Assembly: GCF_001422925.1 (NCBI RefSeq)
Contig: NZ_LMNI01000012.1
Location: forward strand, 310,345 to 374,344
DNA length: 64,000 bases
Reading direction: 5' to 3'
From: Microbacterium sp. Leaf288
Lineage (GTDB): Bacteria > Actinomycetota > Actinomycetes > Actinomycetales > Microbacteriaceae
Shown in pieces: positions 13,778-21,958 of the stretch. The notes beneath the pieces were generated by a model. The model ran no database searches. It had not been told where the DNA came from and worked only from the letters and a program-made list of their open reading frames with translations. The position numbers were made by a program, and so were the translations under genes. Positions within the stretch are counted from its first letter, which is position 1. Each line of letters begins with the position of its first letter.

Positions 13778-13858
13778 CCTCAGCTGAGGACGAGAGCCGA
13801 GCTGCGGAGCCGATCGCGGCGGGCCGCCCCTCATTTCGGCTCTGACCCTCAGCTGAGG
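13778..13858. repeat. Imperfect 23-bp inverted repeat ending in CCTCAGCTGAGG palindromes
   Basis: The 12-bp perfect palindrome CCTCAGCTGAGG occurs at 13778-13789 and 13847-13858. With the inner GAGCCGA / TCGGCTC segments it builds a larger inverted repeat with 20 of 23 matching positions and about 35 bases between the arms. It lies between the divergent DUF3499 gene and the zincin-like gene. It may be an operator pair or a cruciform-forming element. Confidence 0.7.
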
Positions 13859-13886
13859 ACGCCCCTACCAGACCTAGGATGGGGGC

Positions 13887-14327
13887 ATGGCGTGGCGTCG
13901 GAGCAAGACCAGCGAGCGTGCGCCGCGGCGCGCGTCCCGTCACGGACGCCACGGACGCGAAGGGCGCAGCTCCGTCGTCCGCCCGCCGCTGCCCCCGCTC
14001 GACACCCGCGTCGACCGGTTCGACCTCTCGGTCGGCACCGCGGCCGAATTCCTGCGGTCGGCCTGGCCGGAGCTGCGCGACGTCCGCTTCGAGGTCGCCG
14101 ACATGCCCGCCGCGACCGGCGACGACGGGATCCCGCGGTGGACGGTGCTGCCCGACGAGGGCCGCATCATCCTCTATCGCCTGCCGATCGAGCGCCTCAG
14201 CCACATGCATCGCGACGACGATCTGCACCGGCGCATGCTCGTGGAGGGCGCCGTGTTCCGTGCGGCGGCGGAGTATCTCGATCGCGACCCGTGGGACCTC
14301 GGGCCGGAGCGCTTCAGGTACTTCTGA
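13887..14327 (+). CDS. Zincin-like metallopeptidase family protein without zinc motif
   Basis: This 146-residue member of the actinobacterial metallopeptidase-like family (PF06262 type) is close in layout to Rv3259. An arginine-rich N-terminus is followed by GRIILYRLPIERL and a helix where active relatives carry HExxH. Here the site reads MLVEGAVFRAAAEYLD, so the zinc-binding histidines are absent. The neighbourhood (DUF3499, whiB, manA) is the conserved one for this family. It is probably not a working peptidase. What it does is unknown. Confidence 0.8.
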   Translation: MAWRRSKTSERAPRRASRHGRHGREGRSSVVRPPLPPLDTRVDRFDLSVGTAAEFLRSAWPELRDVRFEVADMPAATGDDGIPRWTVLPDEGRIILYRLPIERLSHMHRDDDLHRRMLVEGAVFRAAAEYLDRDPWDLGPERFRYF

Positions 14328-14352
14328 CTCCCCGGGGTCGGGCTCCGAGTCA
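14325..14352. terminator. Short hairpin joining two convergent stop codons
   Basis: TGACTC at 14325-14330 and GAGTCA at 14347-14352 form a stem whose arms contain the TGA stops of the zincin-like gene and the DUF5719 gene. A CCCCGGGG palindrome lies inside. It is short, so terminator activity is uncertain. Confidence 0.45.
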
Positions 14353-15756
14353 GGGGTAGACGACGATCTCCGGGGTCGCGACGTCGGCCGGCCACACCGG
14401 CACACCGGCGAGCGCGCCATCGCCCGCGAACGACAATCCTGCGCGCACCGGAGCCGCAGGATCGAACAGGTACAGCGTTCGGGTCGCCAGACGCACCGCG
14501 ACCGACCCGTTCGCCGGAACGGTCAGGCTGATGGCCGAACCGCCGTCCGTCGGAGTCACGTTCACCGTCACGGGCTCACCGGAAGGGTTCACCACCGTGA
14601 GCGAGGGCGTCGGGCCACCGGGCGTCGCGAACAGCGACGGCACCGTCACCTCGGGGGCCGGGGTGTACCAGGCGAAGTCGTCGCCCGCCGCGATGCCCGT
14701 CGCCTGCCACACGGCTGCGACCACGGGGGCGTCCGCCTCGACCGTGACCGTGTAGGCACCGGGCGGCAGCCCGTTCAGGGCGAGCTCGAGCGGCTTGCCG
14801 GCCTCGAGGGACAGTTCCTGGGGCTCTCCGACCGTCTCGGTGCGGCCCGCGGAGTTGACCGACACGCGCGCCGTCGCGGGAAGGTTGGGCGACAGCATCC
14901 GCAGCACCGTCGTCTCGTTCGTCGCGCCGTCCTCGTCGGTCGGACGCGTGACCGTGATCCCCGTGATCACCTGCGTGTCCTCGGTGTGGGCGATCGGCCC
15001 GACCTGATCGACCCCGCCGGGTGTGAGGGTGCGGGTGATGCTCGTCTGCAGCGATGCGTGGATCGGCGCACCGATCGCCGAAACGCGGACGACCGGCGTC
15101 TCCTCACCGAGCGCGAGGCCGGCCAGCGGCACCACGCGCTGCGTTCCCGGTGCGATCACGAGGTCGGCGCCGCCGGGCGGCGTCTCCGCTCCGTCCACCC
15201 CGTACACCGTCAGCTGCACGGTGGCGGGAACCGCGCCCGGGTTGGCGAGCAGCACCAGATCCGCGGCGCCGGTGGCTCCCGATCCGCCGACCAGCCACGA
15301 GTCGAGGAGCGGCGGGCGGCAGGCGGAGACCGCGAAGCCCGAGAGGTCGTCGGCGTTGGCCGTCGCCGCACCGGTCGCGGCGATGTCGACCGCCTGGCCG
15401 CCACGAGGCTCCGCCGTGTACGCGAGCGGGCCGGGTCCGACCCCGGTCGTCTGCAGCTGCTGCTCCGCGGCTCCCTCGCCGTCGGCGGTGCCTCCGATGA
15501 CCGACTGGGGCGCGGCGAGGGTCACCGTGGACGCTGCGGTGGGGTTGCGTCCGATCGACAGCAACCCGCCGTCGCAGGCGATCACCGATGCGGCCGGTGC
15601 CGGAGTCGCGGGGATGCTGAGGGGTTCGCGCACGACCGTCGGCCACGGCACCGAGACCGCGGTCACCACCGCGACCACGGCCATGACCGATACGGCCGTG
15701 CCGATCAGCAGGCGGGCGCTCGTCGTCGCCCACCGGAACACGCGTCGGTCGCTCAT
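14350..15756 (-). CDS. DUF5719 family secreted or membrane-anchored protein
   Basis: The protein has 468 residues. One N-terminal helix (about residues 15-37) is a signal anchor, and the rest is a long extracytoplasmic beta-rich chain dominated by Val, Thr, Pro and Gly, typical of DUF5719. The start overlaps the end of the large GT2 gene by 4 bases (ATGA), so the two are translated together. The constant pairing of DUF5719 with this GT2 suggests a shared role in building or binding a surface polymer, which is inference. Confidence 0.85.
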   Translation of the reverse strand: MSDRRVFRWATTSARLLIGTAVSVMAVVAVVTAVSVPWPTVVREPLSIPATPAPAASVIACDGGLLSIGRNPTAASTVTLAAPQSVIGGTADGEGAAEQQLQTTGVGPGPLAYTAEPRGGQAVDIAATGAATANADDLSGFAVSACRPPLLDSWLVGGSGATGAADLVLLANPGAVPATVQLTVYGVDGAETPPGGADLVIAPGTQRVVPLAGLALGEETPVVRVSAIGAPIHASLQTSITRTLTPGGVDQVGPIAHTEDTQVITGITVTRPTDEDGATNETTVLRMLSPNLPATARVSVNSAGRTETVGEPQELSLEAGKPLELALNGLPPGAYTVTVEADAPVVAAVWQATGIAAGDDFAWYTPAPEVTVPSLFATPGGPTPSLTVVNPSGEPVTVNVTPTDGGSAISLTVPANGSVAVRLATRTLYLFDPAAPVRAGLSFAGDGALAGVPVWPADVATPEIVVYP

Positions 15757-18629
15757 CGGCCCTCCTGCCAGTGGGGTCCCACGACACGCGGGGTGCGCCG
15801 CGCCTCGCGGATCGAAGCGGCAGTCGGCACGGCCAGCAGCAGCGCGATGCCGAAGATCGCAAGCTGTCCGAACGCGATCCAGCGGCCCAGAATCGAGACG
15901 GATGCCGCCTCCTCGGCTCTCGGCGCGATCTCGTCGACGACGCGCCACAACTCGCCTTTGGCGGTGTCGCCCACCACGACGAGGGTGTCCCGCTGGCCGA
16001 GCGCGGTCATGGCCGAGAGCCGCATCGTGCGCGCGGCATCCGCCTCCGGCTGCGTACTCGGTGCGAGCAGGATGAAGCCGACTCCCCGGGCGGCGAGCTG
16101 TCCGACGACGTCCTCCGAGGAAGGGGTGACGAGATCGGCGGCGAGCTTCGCGAGTTCGTCGTCCTGCGGGGTCGGCTCGGTGCGCGTGGACAGCAGCGTC
16201 GTCTGCCCGCCGATGGTCTCGCTCGCGCCCCACACCACCTGGGCGGCGACCCCGGCGTCCGCCTGGGGGGTGAGCACGATCGTCCCGACGTCGGGATCCT
16301 CGCGCCCTTCCGCGGCGACGAACGCGGGAAGCGTGCTCGCCGGACCGTCGGCGATGGTGGCCACCCCTCGCGTGAATGCGGTGAGCGAGGGAACCGCGAG
16401 CGCCACCGCGGCCGCGAACACGAGCGCAGCCGCAACGCCGCGTACCAGCGCGACGCGGGGCGCCAGCCCGGCGTCGAGCGCCACGAGTGCACCGCCGAGG
16501 CCGCCGAGCCACGCGAGGCTCAACCCGGCGCCCGGCCAGAGCGGCACGGTGATCGACTGTGCGAACGCGACCGAGATCCCCACGGCGGCGAACGCGGTAC
16601 CGAGGCCGAGCGCCGTGACGACGAGCAGCACGATCCCGGCTGCCCAGCGCTGGGTGAGGGGTGCGGCGAGGGCGAGCAGCGCGAGCGGCACGGTGAGCAG
16701 CGGCACCCACCACGTGGGCCCGTCAGGCAGGATCGTCGCCCACCCGGCGAGGTCAGGGGTCGGGATGCCGGCTGCCAGCAGCGCACGCCCGGCGGCATCC
16801 GCGGCCACCTGCGGGCCCGCCCACGGCACGCCGGGGTCGGCGACGAGGCTCCACGCCTGGCCGTTCGCGAGGGCGTTCCAGACGAGCGGGACCGCCAGCG
16901 CGGCGGAGGGGATGAGCGTCCAGATCAGACGTGCGATGCCACGACCCGCGCGCAGGATGACGGCGGCGAGCACCGCGCCCACCCACACCACCAGCATCGC
17001 CGGCGCGAGCGAAGGAGCGGTGGCCGCCACCCCCGCCAGCAAGATGGACGCCGCACCGGCGCCGGCCCATGAGCGGTGCGCGACCGCGCCCGCATAGAAC
17101 AGCCACGGCAGCAGCAGGTGGAGGATCACGCCGGTCGGGCGCCCCTGCGTCAGGGCGACCAGCAGCGTGGGCGACAGCGCCCAGACCGCTCCCCCGAGAA
17201 GTCGAAGGCTCGCCCGTTCGGTCACCCGCGTCGCGGCGAACCATCCTCCGAGCGCGGCGAGGGGCAGAGCCAGCACCCAGAGCAGCACCAGCGCGCGGGA
17301 CGGCGCCCAGGCCCAGAGCGAGCCGAGCACGGCGACCACGGCGGCGAACGGATCGGCAGGACCGATCGTGTCGATGCCGAGAGCCCGTTGGCCGTACATC
17401 GCGTCGTCCCAGAGCTGCCCCACCGTGGTCGCCAGCGGCTGGAGCGCTCCCCCACCGAGGACCGGCCACGCCAGCAGCGCAGGGAACGCCGCGACCGAGA
17501 CGGCGAGCGCTGCGAGCACGAGCCACGCCGCGCCGCCCGCGAAGAACCTCAGATCGCTGCGGCGGTGACCACCGAGCATGACCTCGGGGTCGTCGTCCAG
17601 TCGTTCACGCAGCTCGCCCCGCGTCGTGCGCAGGGGCGCCACCTGCGCCCATGACCCCGTGCGCGTGTGCGCGAGGTGACGGCGTGCGCGCCAGACGGGC
17701 ACCAGGCGAACGACGGCGACGGCCGCCGCCGCCCACTCCGCGGCGATGCGTCCGGGCTGTTTGCGGGCCAGATCCACGATCGAGCGCCACAGCGCGAGCG
17801 GAAGGATGGTGAGCCAGTGCAGCGGTGCGACCACCGCCGGCGCGTACACGAGCCGGCGGTGCAGCTGCGCGACGCGCTGCGCATACACGGCGCGGCGCTG
17901 TCGCTGAGGAGTGAGGGGTGTCGGCAGACCCGCGACGCCGTCGCCCGCCGTGGCGACGAGTGCACTCGGCACGAGCGAGACGCGCCCGCCTGCCAGCCGG
18001 GCCCGAACGCCGAGGTCCAGCCCCTCGTCGGCGCCGGAGAGTCCCCGATCGAGCCCGCCCAGCCGCTTCCAGGCGTCTGCACGGATCAGGATGCCGCGGA
18101 CGTCGGCGCCGAGCACGTCCTCCCGCGCGTCGTGCTGACCCTGATCGAGTTCGTCGTCGGCGAGCCCGACCGTGCGGCCGAACCGCGTCATCCCGACCCC
18201 GAGCGAGACGATCTCCGTGCGGTCGTCCCAGCGCACCAGCTTGGGCGCGACGAAGGCGACCGACGGCGACAGCTCGAGCGCGCCGGCGAGGCGCGCGAGC
18301 GCGTCGGGCTCCGGCGCGGTGTCCTGCGCGAGGAGCCATACGGCGTCGCCGTCGAGACGCGGCGCGACCAGGGCGGTCGCTGCGGCGTAGGCGGTCGACG
18401 CGCCGGCCCGGAAGACGAACTCGGCGCCCGCGGCATCCGCGATCTCGAAGAGATGGTCGTCGCCCCCGCACACCACGATCGTGAGGATGTCGACAGGACG
18501 CGTCTGCTCGCGAAGCGCCGCAAGGGTGCGCTTCAGATGGAATGCCGCCGGGGTACGACCATCGGGACGAACCACCAGGATGGCGTGGACGCGGTTGGAG
18601 GTGACGGTGTTCGACGTGGCGGTGGGCAT
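15753..18629 (-). CDS. Large GT2 glycosyltransferase with polytopic membrane domain
   Basis: The protein has 958 residues. The first 270 form a GT-A domain: nucleotide-sugar entry near ILVVRPDG, an acidic motif in WLLAQDTAPEP that replaces a textbook DxD, and GLDRGLSGADEGLDLGVRAR as the acceptor-side motif. A long series of membrane helices from about residue 380 follows, then a short extracytoplasmic part near the end. It resembles the actinobacterial GT2 proteins found beside DUF5719 and whiB. Substrate is unknown. The whiB gene lies 86 bases upstream on the same strand. Confidence 0.85.
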   Translation of the reverse strand: MPTATSNTVTSNRVHAILVVRPDGRTPAAFHLKRTLAALREQTRPVDILTIVVCGGDDHLFEIADAAGAEFVFRAGASTAYAAATALVAPRLDGDAVWLLAQDTAPEPDALARLAGALELSPSVAFVAPKLVRWDDRTEIVSLGVGMTRFGRTVGLADDELDQGQHDAREDVLGADVRGILIRADAWKRLGGLDRGLSGADEGLDLGVRARLAGGRVSLVPSALVATAGDGVAGLPTPLTPQRQRRAVYAQRVAQLHRRLVYAPAVVAPLHWLTILPLALWRSIVDLARKQPGRIAAEWAAAAVAVVRLVPVWRARRHLAHTRTGSWAQVAPLRTTRGELRERLDDDPEVMLGGHRRSDLRFFAGGAAWLVLAALAVSVAAFPALLAWPVLGGGALQPLATTVGQLWDDAMYGQRALGIDTIGPADPFAAVVAVLGSLWAWAPSRALVLLWVLALPLAALGGWFAATRVTERASLRLLGGAVWALSPTLLVALTQGRPTGVILHLLLPWLFYAGAVAHRSWAGAGAASILLAGVAATAPSLAPAMLVVWVGAVLAAVILRAGRGIARLIWTLIPSAALAVPLVWNALANGQAWSLVADPGVPWAGPQVAADAAGRALLAAGIPTPDLAGWATILPDGPTWWVPLLTVPLALLALAAPLTQRWAAGIVLLVVTALGLGTAFAAVGISVAFAQSITVPLWPGAGLSLAWLGGLGGALVALDAGLAPRVALVRGVAAALVFAAAVALAVPSLTAFTRGVATIADGPASTLPAFVAAEGREDPDVGTIVLTPQADAGVAAQVVWGASETIGGQTTLLSTRTEPTPQDDELAKLAADLVTPSSEDVVGQLAARGVGFILLAPSTQPEADAARTMRLSAMTALGQRDTLVVVGDTAKGELWRVVDEIAPRAEEAASVSILGRWIAFGQLAIFGIALLLAVPTAASIREARRTPRVVGPHWQEGR

Positions 18630-18668
18630 GTCCTGGTCAGCCTAGGTCGCGCTCGAAGCTCACGCCGG

Positions 18669-18714
18669 GCGCACGCGCCGGGTCGGCCGGATCGACCGGC
18701 CGCCCAGCGTGCGC
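18669..18714 (-). terminator. Nested hairpin directly after whiB
   Basis: An outer stem GCGCACGC (18669-18676) with GCGTGCGC (18707-18714) encloses an inner stem CGGCCGG (18684-18690) with CCGGCCG (18696-18702). It begins 1 base after the whiB stop, so it probably ends or thins transcription before the GT2 gene. Confidence 0.6.
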
Positions 18715-18715
18715 G

Positions 18716-19042
18716 TCAGCCCGCTCGACGCTTCAGCTTGCGACGCTCGCGCTCGCTGAGACCGCCCCAGATGCCGAACCGCTCGTCGTTCTGCAGCGCA
18801 TACTCGAGGCATTCGCCTCGCACGTCGCACGACGTGCAGATGCGCTTCGCATCACGCGTGGAGCCGCCCTTCTCGGGGAAGAACGCCTCCGGATCGGTCT
18901 GCGCACACAGTGCGTCGGTCTGCCAGGCGAGCGGATTGTCTTCTTCCGCATCGATGTTGCGGCGTACCCCCGGAACCCCCAGTTGAACCGGATCGACGAA
19001 CCAGTCGTCGGGAACGCCGGAACGGAATTGCGAAACCGTCAT
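18716..19042 (-). CDS. whiB2: WhiB family iron-sulfur regulator, WhiB2-like
   Basis: This 108-residue protein has the four cysteines that hold the 4Fe-4S cluster at 46, 69, 72 and 78 (pattern C-x22-C-x2-C-x5-C), then the GIWGG turn and a basic C-terminus (ERERRKLKRR) for DNA or sigma contact. By position between the DUF3499/zincin genes and manA it corresponds to whiB2 (Rv3260c), which is tied to cell division in mycobacteria. The WhiB call is certain. The WhiB2 assignment rests on synteny and sequence style. Confidence 0.92.
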   Translation of the reverse strand: MTVSQFRSGVPDDWFVDPVQLGVPGVRRNIDAEEDNPLAWQTDALCAQTDPEAFFPEKGGSTRDAKRICTSCDVRGECLEYALQNDERFGIWGGLSERERRKLKRRAG

Positions 19043-19095
19043 GTCGTTCTCACCCCCCGTGATCCTGCTCCACGCTGGTGCGTGTTGTACGGCTA

Positions 19096-19124
19096 ATTAC
19101 ACCCGTGTAGTTCGACGAGGTCAA
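19096..19124 (-). promoter_or_regulatory. Sigma-70-type promoter of whiB
   Basis: On the minus strand TTGACC (19119-19124) and TGTAAT (19096-19101) are separated by exactly 17 bases, a near-consensus housekeeping promoter about 50 bases upstream of the whiB start. It is one of the few clear -35/-10 pairs in the window. Confidence 0.75.
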
Positions 19125-19240
19125 GTCGCAGATAGTAAATGCTCAACCGTCTCTTGAACCTTCACGACGCGCCGACGGCGTGTCGCTCTGTCATAACGGT
19201 CCGATGAGAAAGCGATGAGGCGGCGGAGAGGCGCGGCGTG

Positions 19241-20389
19241 TCAGCGTCCGGGAAGCGCGATGAACAGCTCGCCTCCACCCCGCACGCGCAGGCCGCCCTC
19301 GTTCGGAGTGACGAGCACGGCGGCACCCGGGGAGAGCGTCGTCGCCTCTGCGCTGGTCAGTCCCACCACCGCCGGAGCGCCCGCCGTCGCGACCGCGATC
19401 GCCGGACCCTCGAGCGCCACCTCGACGCCCTCGGCGCTCGGCGAGACCGCGAGCAGCGCGAAGTCGGCGACCGGGACGTCGTACCGGCGCACGCCCGCCG
19501 CGACCTCGCGAGGCCGGATCACGGGCGGCAGGCCCGGCGTCGGGTCGAGCACGCTGACGAGCTCCGCCGCATCGACGTGCTTGGGGGTGAGGCCGCCGCG
19601 CAGGACGTTGTCGCTCGCCGCCATCAGCTCGACGCCGAGGCCTTCGAGGTAGGCGTGCAGCACACCTGCCGGAACGAAGAGGCCCTCGCCGCGCTGCAGG
19701 GTCACGAGGTTCATGAGGAGCGCGACGACGATTCCGGGGTCGCCGGGGAACGCCGCGTCCAGCGTGCGTGCGAGTGCGAGCTCGGCGGCGAACTCGTCGG
19801 ACTCGGCGGCGACGGCTGCGGCGATCACGTCGCGAGCGGCGTCGGCGCCGTCGGACAGCAGCCAGCCGATGACGGTCGCGAGTGAGGCATCCGTCGCCTG
19901 CAGACGCTCGACGAGCGGCGCTGCACCCGGCCCCAGCTCTGCGACGAGCCGTCGTGTCGCCGCCAGGTCGCGAAGACCCGCGAGCGCGCGGAACTGGTCG
20001 CTCAGCGCGACGATGAGCTCGGGCTTGTGGTTCGCGTCGCGGTAGGTGCGATCGCCGGCGTCGCGCGGGATCCCCGCGGCCTCTTCGCGCGCGAAGCCCT
20101 CCTCGGCCTGAGCCTTCGACGGGTGAGCCTGAATGGAGAGAGCGGATGCTGCGGCCAGCAGCTTGAGCAGGTACGGCAGCGGTTCGCCGACACCCGATGC
20201 GGCGCCCTCGTCCGCGATCCACTGGTCGAGCGTGCGACCGTCGGCGGTCTCGGACGGATCGCCGGGGTGGTCGCCGAACCACACCTCCGCCTCGGGACGA
20301 CCGGACGCCTCGCGCCCCTCGAGATCGGCGAGCAGGGAAGTCGAGCCCCAGGCGTAATCACGGGGGTCGTTCGCGAGCGGGATCAGCAC
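19241..20389 (-). CDS. manA: Mannose-6-phosphate isomerase, class I
   Basis: This 382-residue zinc enzyme interconverts fructose-6-phosphate and mannose-6-phosphate and so feeds mannose and GDP-mannose synthesis. Zinc-site motifs are visible: SIQAHPSK (Gln and His), NHKPELIVAL (Glu) and PAGVLHAYLEG (His). The GTG start gives the standard N-terminus with DYAWGS. In mycobacteria manA (Rv3255c) lies in the same whiB2 neighbourhood. Here it borders the polysaccharide region that includes gmd, so it supplies that route. The phosphomannomutase gene is not in the window. Confidence 0.95.
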   Translation of the reverse strand: MLIPLANDPRDYAWGSTSLLADLEGREASGRPEAEVWFGDHPGDPSETADGRTLDQWIADEGAASGVGEPLPYLLKLLAAASALSIQAHPSKAQAEEGFAREEAAGIPRDAGDRTYRDANHKPELIVALSDQFRALAGLRDLAATRRLVAELGPGAAPLVERLQATDASLATVIGWLLSDGADAARDVIAAAVAAESDEFAAELALARTLDAAFPGDPGIVVALLMNLVTLQRGEGLFVPAGVLHAYLEGLGVELMAASDNVLRGGLTPKHVDAAELVSVLDPTPGLPPVIRPREVAAGVRRYDVPVADFALLAVSPSAEGVEVALEGPAIAVATAGAPAVVGLTSAEATTLSPGAAVLVTPNEGGLRVRGGGELFIALPGR

Positions 20390-20437
20390 CCGAACAGCCT
20401 AGCCAGCCGGGGGAACCTTGCCCCGTCCTCCCCCGCT

Positions 20438-20465
20438 CGTTGAGCGAGCGAAGCGAGTCGAAACG
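20438..20465. repeat. Dispersed repeat, copy 1 (CGTTGAGCGAGCG...CGAAACG)
   Basis: CGTTGAGCGAGCG followed by GCGAG and CGAAACG lies between manA and the first polymerase-like gene. A second copy with 6 extra bases is at 26256. The core can fold on itself (CGCTCGTTGAGCG). It looks like a genome-wide dispersed palindromic element. Confidence 0.7.
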
Positions 20466-20485
20466 CCCGGGGTAACCTGAGAGCG

Positions 20486-21958
20486 ATGGCCGTCCATTCG
20501 AAGCATCCGGCGTCGGCGCCGCCGGAACCGCCGGTCCGCGAGAACACCGGCCACCTCATGCTGCGCGGCTGGTGCATCTTCGTGCTCTTCATGTCGCTGT
20601 CGGGCACCGCGTGGGTGAATGCCTTCGGTCAGACGGCGGCGACGGTCATCACGATCGCGGGCGGCGTTCTTTCTGCCGTCCTGTGGATCGTGCTGCGGCC
20701 CCCCGTGCAGTGGCGGCGACTGCCCTGGTTCGTGGTCGCGTACGTCGCGTGGGCCACGCTTTCGCTGACGTGGTCGGCCTGGCCCGGAACGACCGCGCTC
20801 ACACTGCTTCTCCTGTGGATCACCACGCTGCAGGCGCTCTTCATCGGCAGCGTGCTGACCTGGCGCGAGCTCGTGCGCGCCGCCGCCTCGGCCCTCAAAT
20901 GGGTGGTGGCGCTCTCCTTCGTGTTCGAGCTGTGGGTCTGGGTGTTCATCCGCGGGCCGATCATGCCGGGCTGGATCATCGAGAAAGCCGACGACCCGAT
21001 CGAGTACTGGTCGCGCGGCAACCTGTTCGAGTGGGACAAGCGCATCCAGGGCATCATGGGCAACGCCAATCTGCTCGCCCCGGTGGCCCTGCTGGCGATC
21101 ATCGTGTTCGGCATCCGTCTCGCCTCCGGTGCCCCGCGACGCACCTTCCTGTGGATCTGGATCGGGCTGTCGGCCTTCCTGTTCGTGCGCGCCGGGTCGG
21201 CGACCGCGTACCTCACCGCCGCCGCGGTGGTCGTCGTGCTGGTCACGGTGCTGCTGATGAGGACGGCGACGAAACCCGGCGAGCGCACCAAGTACTACGT
21301 CGCCTACGTCGTCGTGGGCGTCGGTGGACTGCTGGCCTTGTGGCTCACGCGCGACCTGATCTTCTCGTCCCTGGGCCGCAGCGCCGACCTCACGGGCCGC
21401 GAGGGCATCTGGGAGGAGGTGCTGGCGCGCACCGGCGAGCGCCCGTGGACCGGATGGGGCTTCGCGACTCCCTGGGTCACGGCCGACCCGGCGTTCGACA
21501 TCCGCATCATCGACCACGGGCAACTCGTCATGCAGGCCCACAACATGTGGGTCGACGTCTCGATGCAGCTCGGCATCATCGGCGTCGTGCTGCTCGCGCT
21601 CCTCTACCTCGCGTTCGTGTGGCGCGCATGGTTCTTCGCGATCGACAGGCCGCGGTGGGACCTCCGCGCCGATCGCCCCTACTCGCCGCTGACCCTGCTG
21701 CCCACGCTGGTGGGCGCCATCCTCCTGGTTCAGGGACTGGCCGAGTCGAGCCCGCTGCTGCTGTGGGGCTGGCTGTTCCTCGTGATGCTCGGCTCCAAGA
21801 TCAAGCAGTCGCCGCACGTCGGCGTCGGCCCCGCCGAGGAGACGGCCGCGATCGAGCGCGGCGAGGCCGTCGCGCGTGATGAACCCGGTGGACGCGAGCC
21901 GGGGACCACCGCGGCCACGGCGGACCGCCGGCCCCGGGCTTCAGGGCGCGGCGCGTGA
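20486..21958 (+). CDS. O-antigen ligase/polymerase-like membrane protein (first of two)
   Basis: The protein has 490 residues and about 11-12 membrane helices. The Wzy/WaaL signature lies in the large outer loop: GREGIWEEVL, then GWGFATPW, and the histidine of QAHNMWVDVSMQLGIIG. Such proteins join lipid-linked oligosaccharide units or pass glycans to an acceptor at the outer membrane face. The C-terminal 50 residues are charged and cytoplasmic. It opens the surface-polysaccharide region and overlaps the next gene as GTGA. Confidence 0.85.
   Translation: MAVHSKHPASAPPEPPVRENTGHLMLRGWCIFVLFMSLSGTAWVNAFGQTAATVITIAGGVLSAVLWIVLRPPVQWRRLPWFVVAYVAWATLSLTWSAWPGTTALTLLLLWITTLQALFIGSVLTWRELVRAAASALKWVVALSFVFELWVWVFIRGPIMPGWIIEKADDPIEYWSRGNLFEWDKRIQGIMGNANLLAPVALLAIIVFGIRLASGAPRRTFLWIWIGLSAFLFVRAGSATAYLTAAAVVVVLVTVLLMRTATKPGERTKYYVAYVVVGVGGLLALWLTRDLIFSSLGRSADLTGREGIWEEVLARTGERPWTGWGFATPWVTADPAFDIRIIDHGQLVMQAHNMWVDVSMQLGIIGVVLLALLYLAFVWRAWFFAIDRPRWDLRADRPYSPLTLLPTLVGAILLVQGLAESSPLLLWGWLFLVMLGSKIKQSPHVGVGPAEETAAIERGEAVARDEPGGREPGTTAATADRRPRASGRGA

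Noticed and set aside
19125..19240. Possible RNA element between manA and whiB
   Set aside because: No stable stem-loop or known riboswitch pattern could be seen. Only the whiB promoter is supported.
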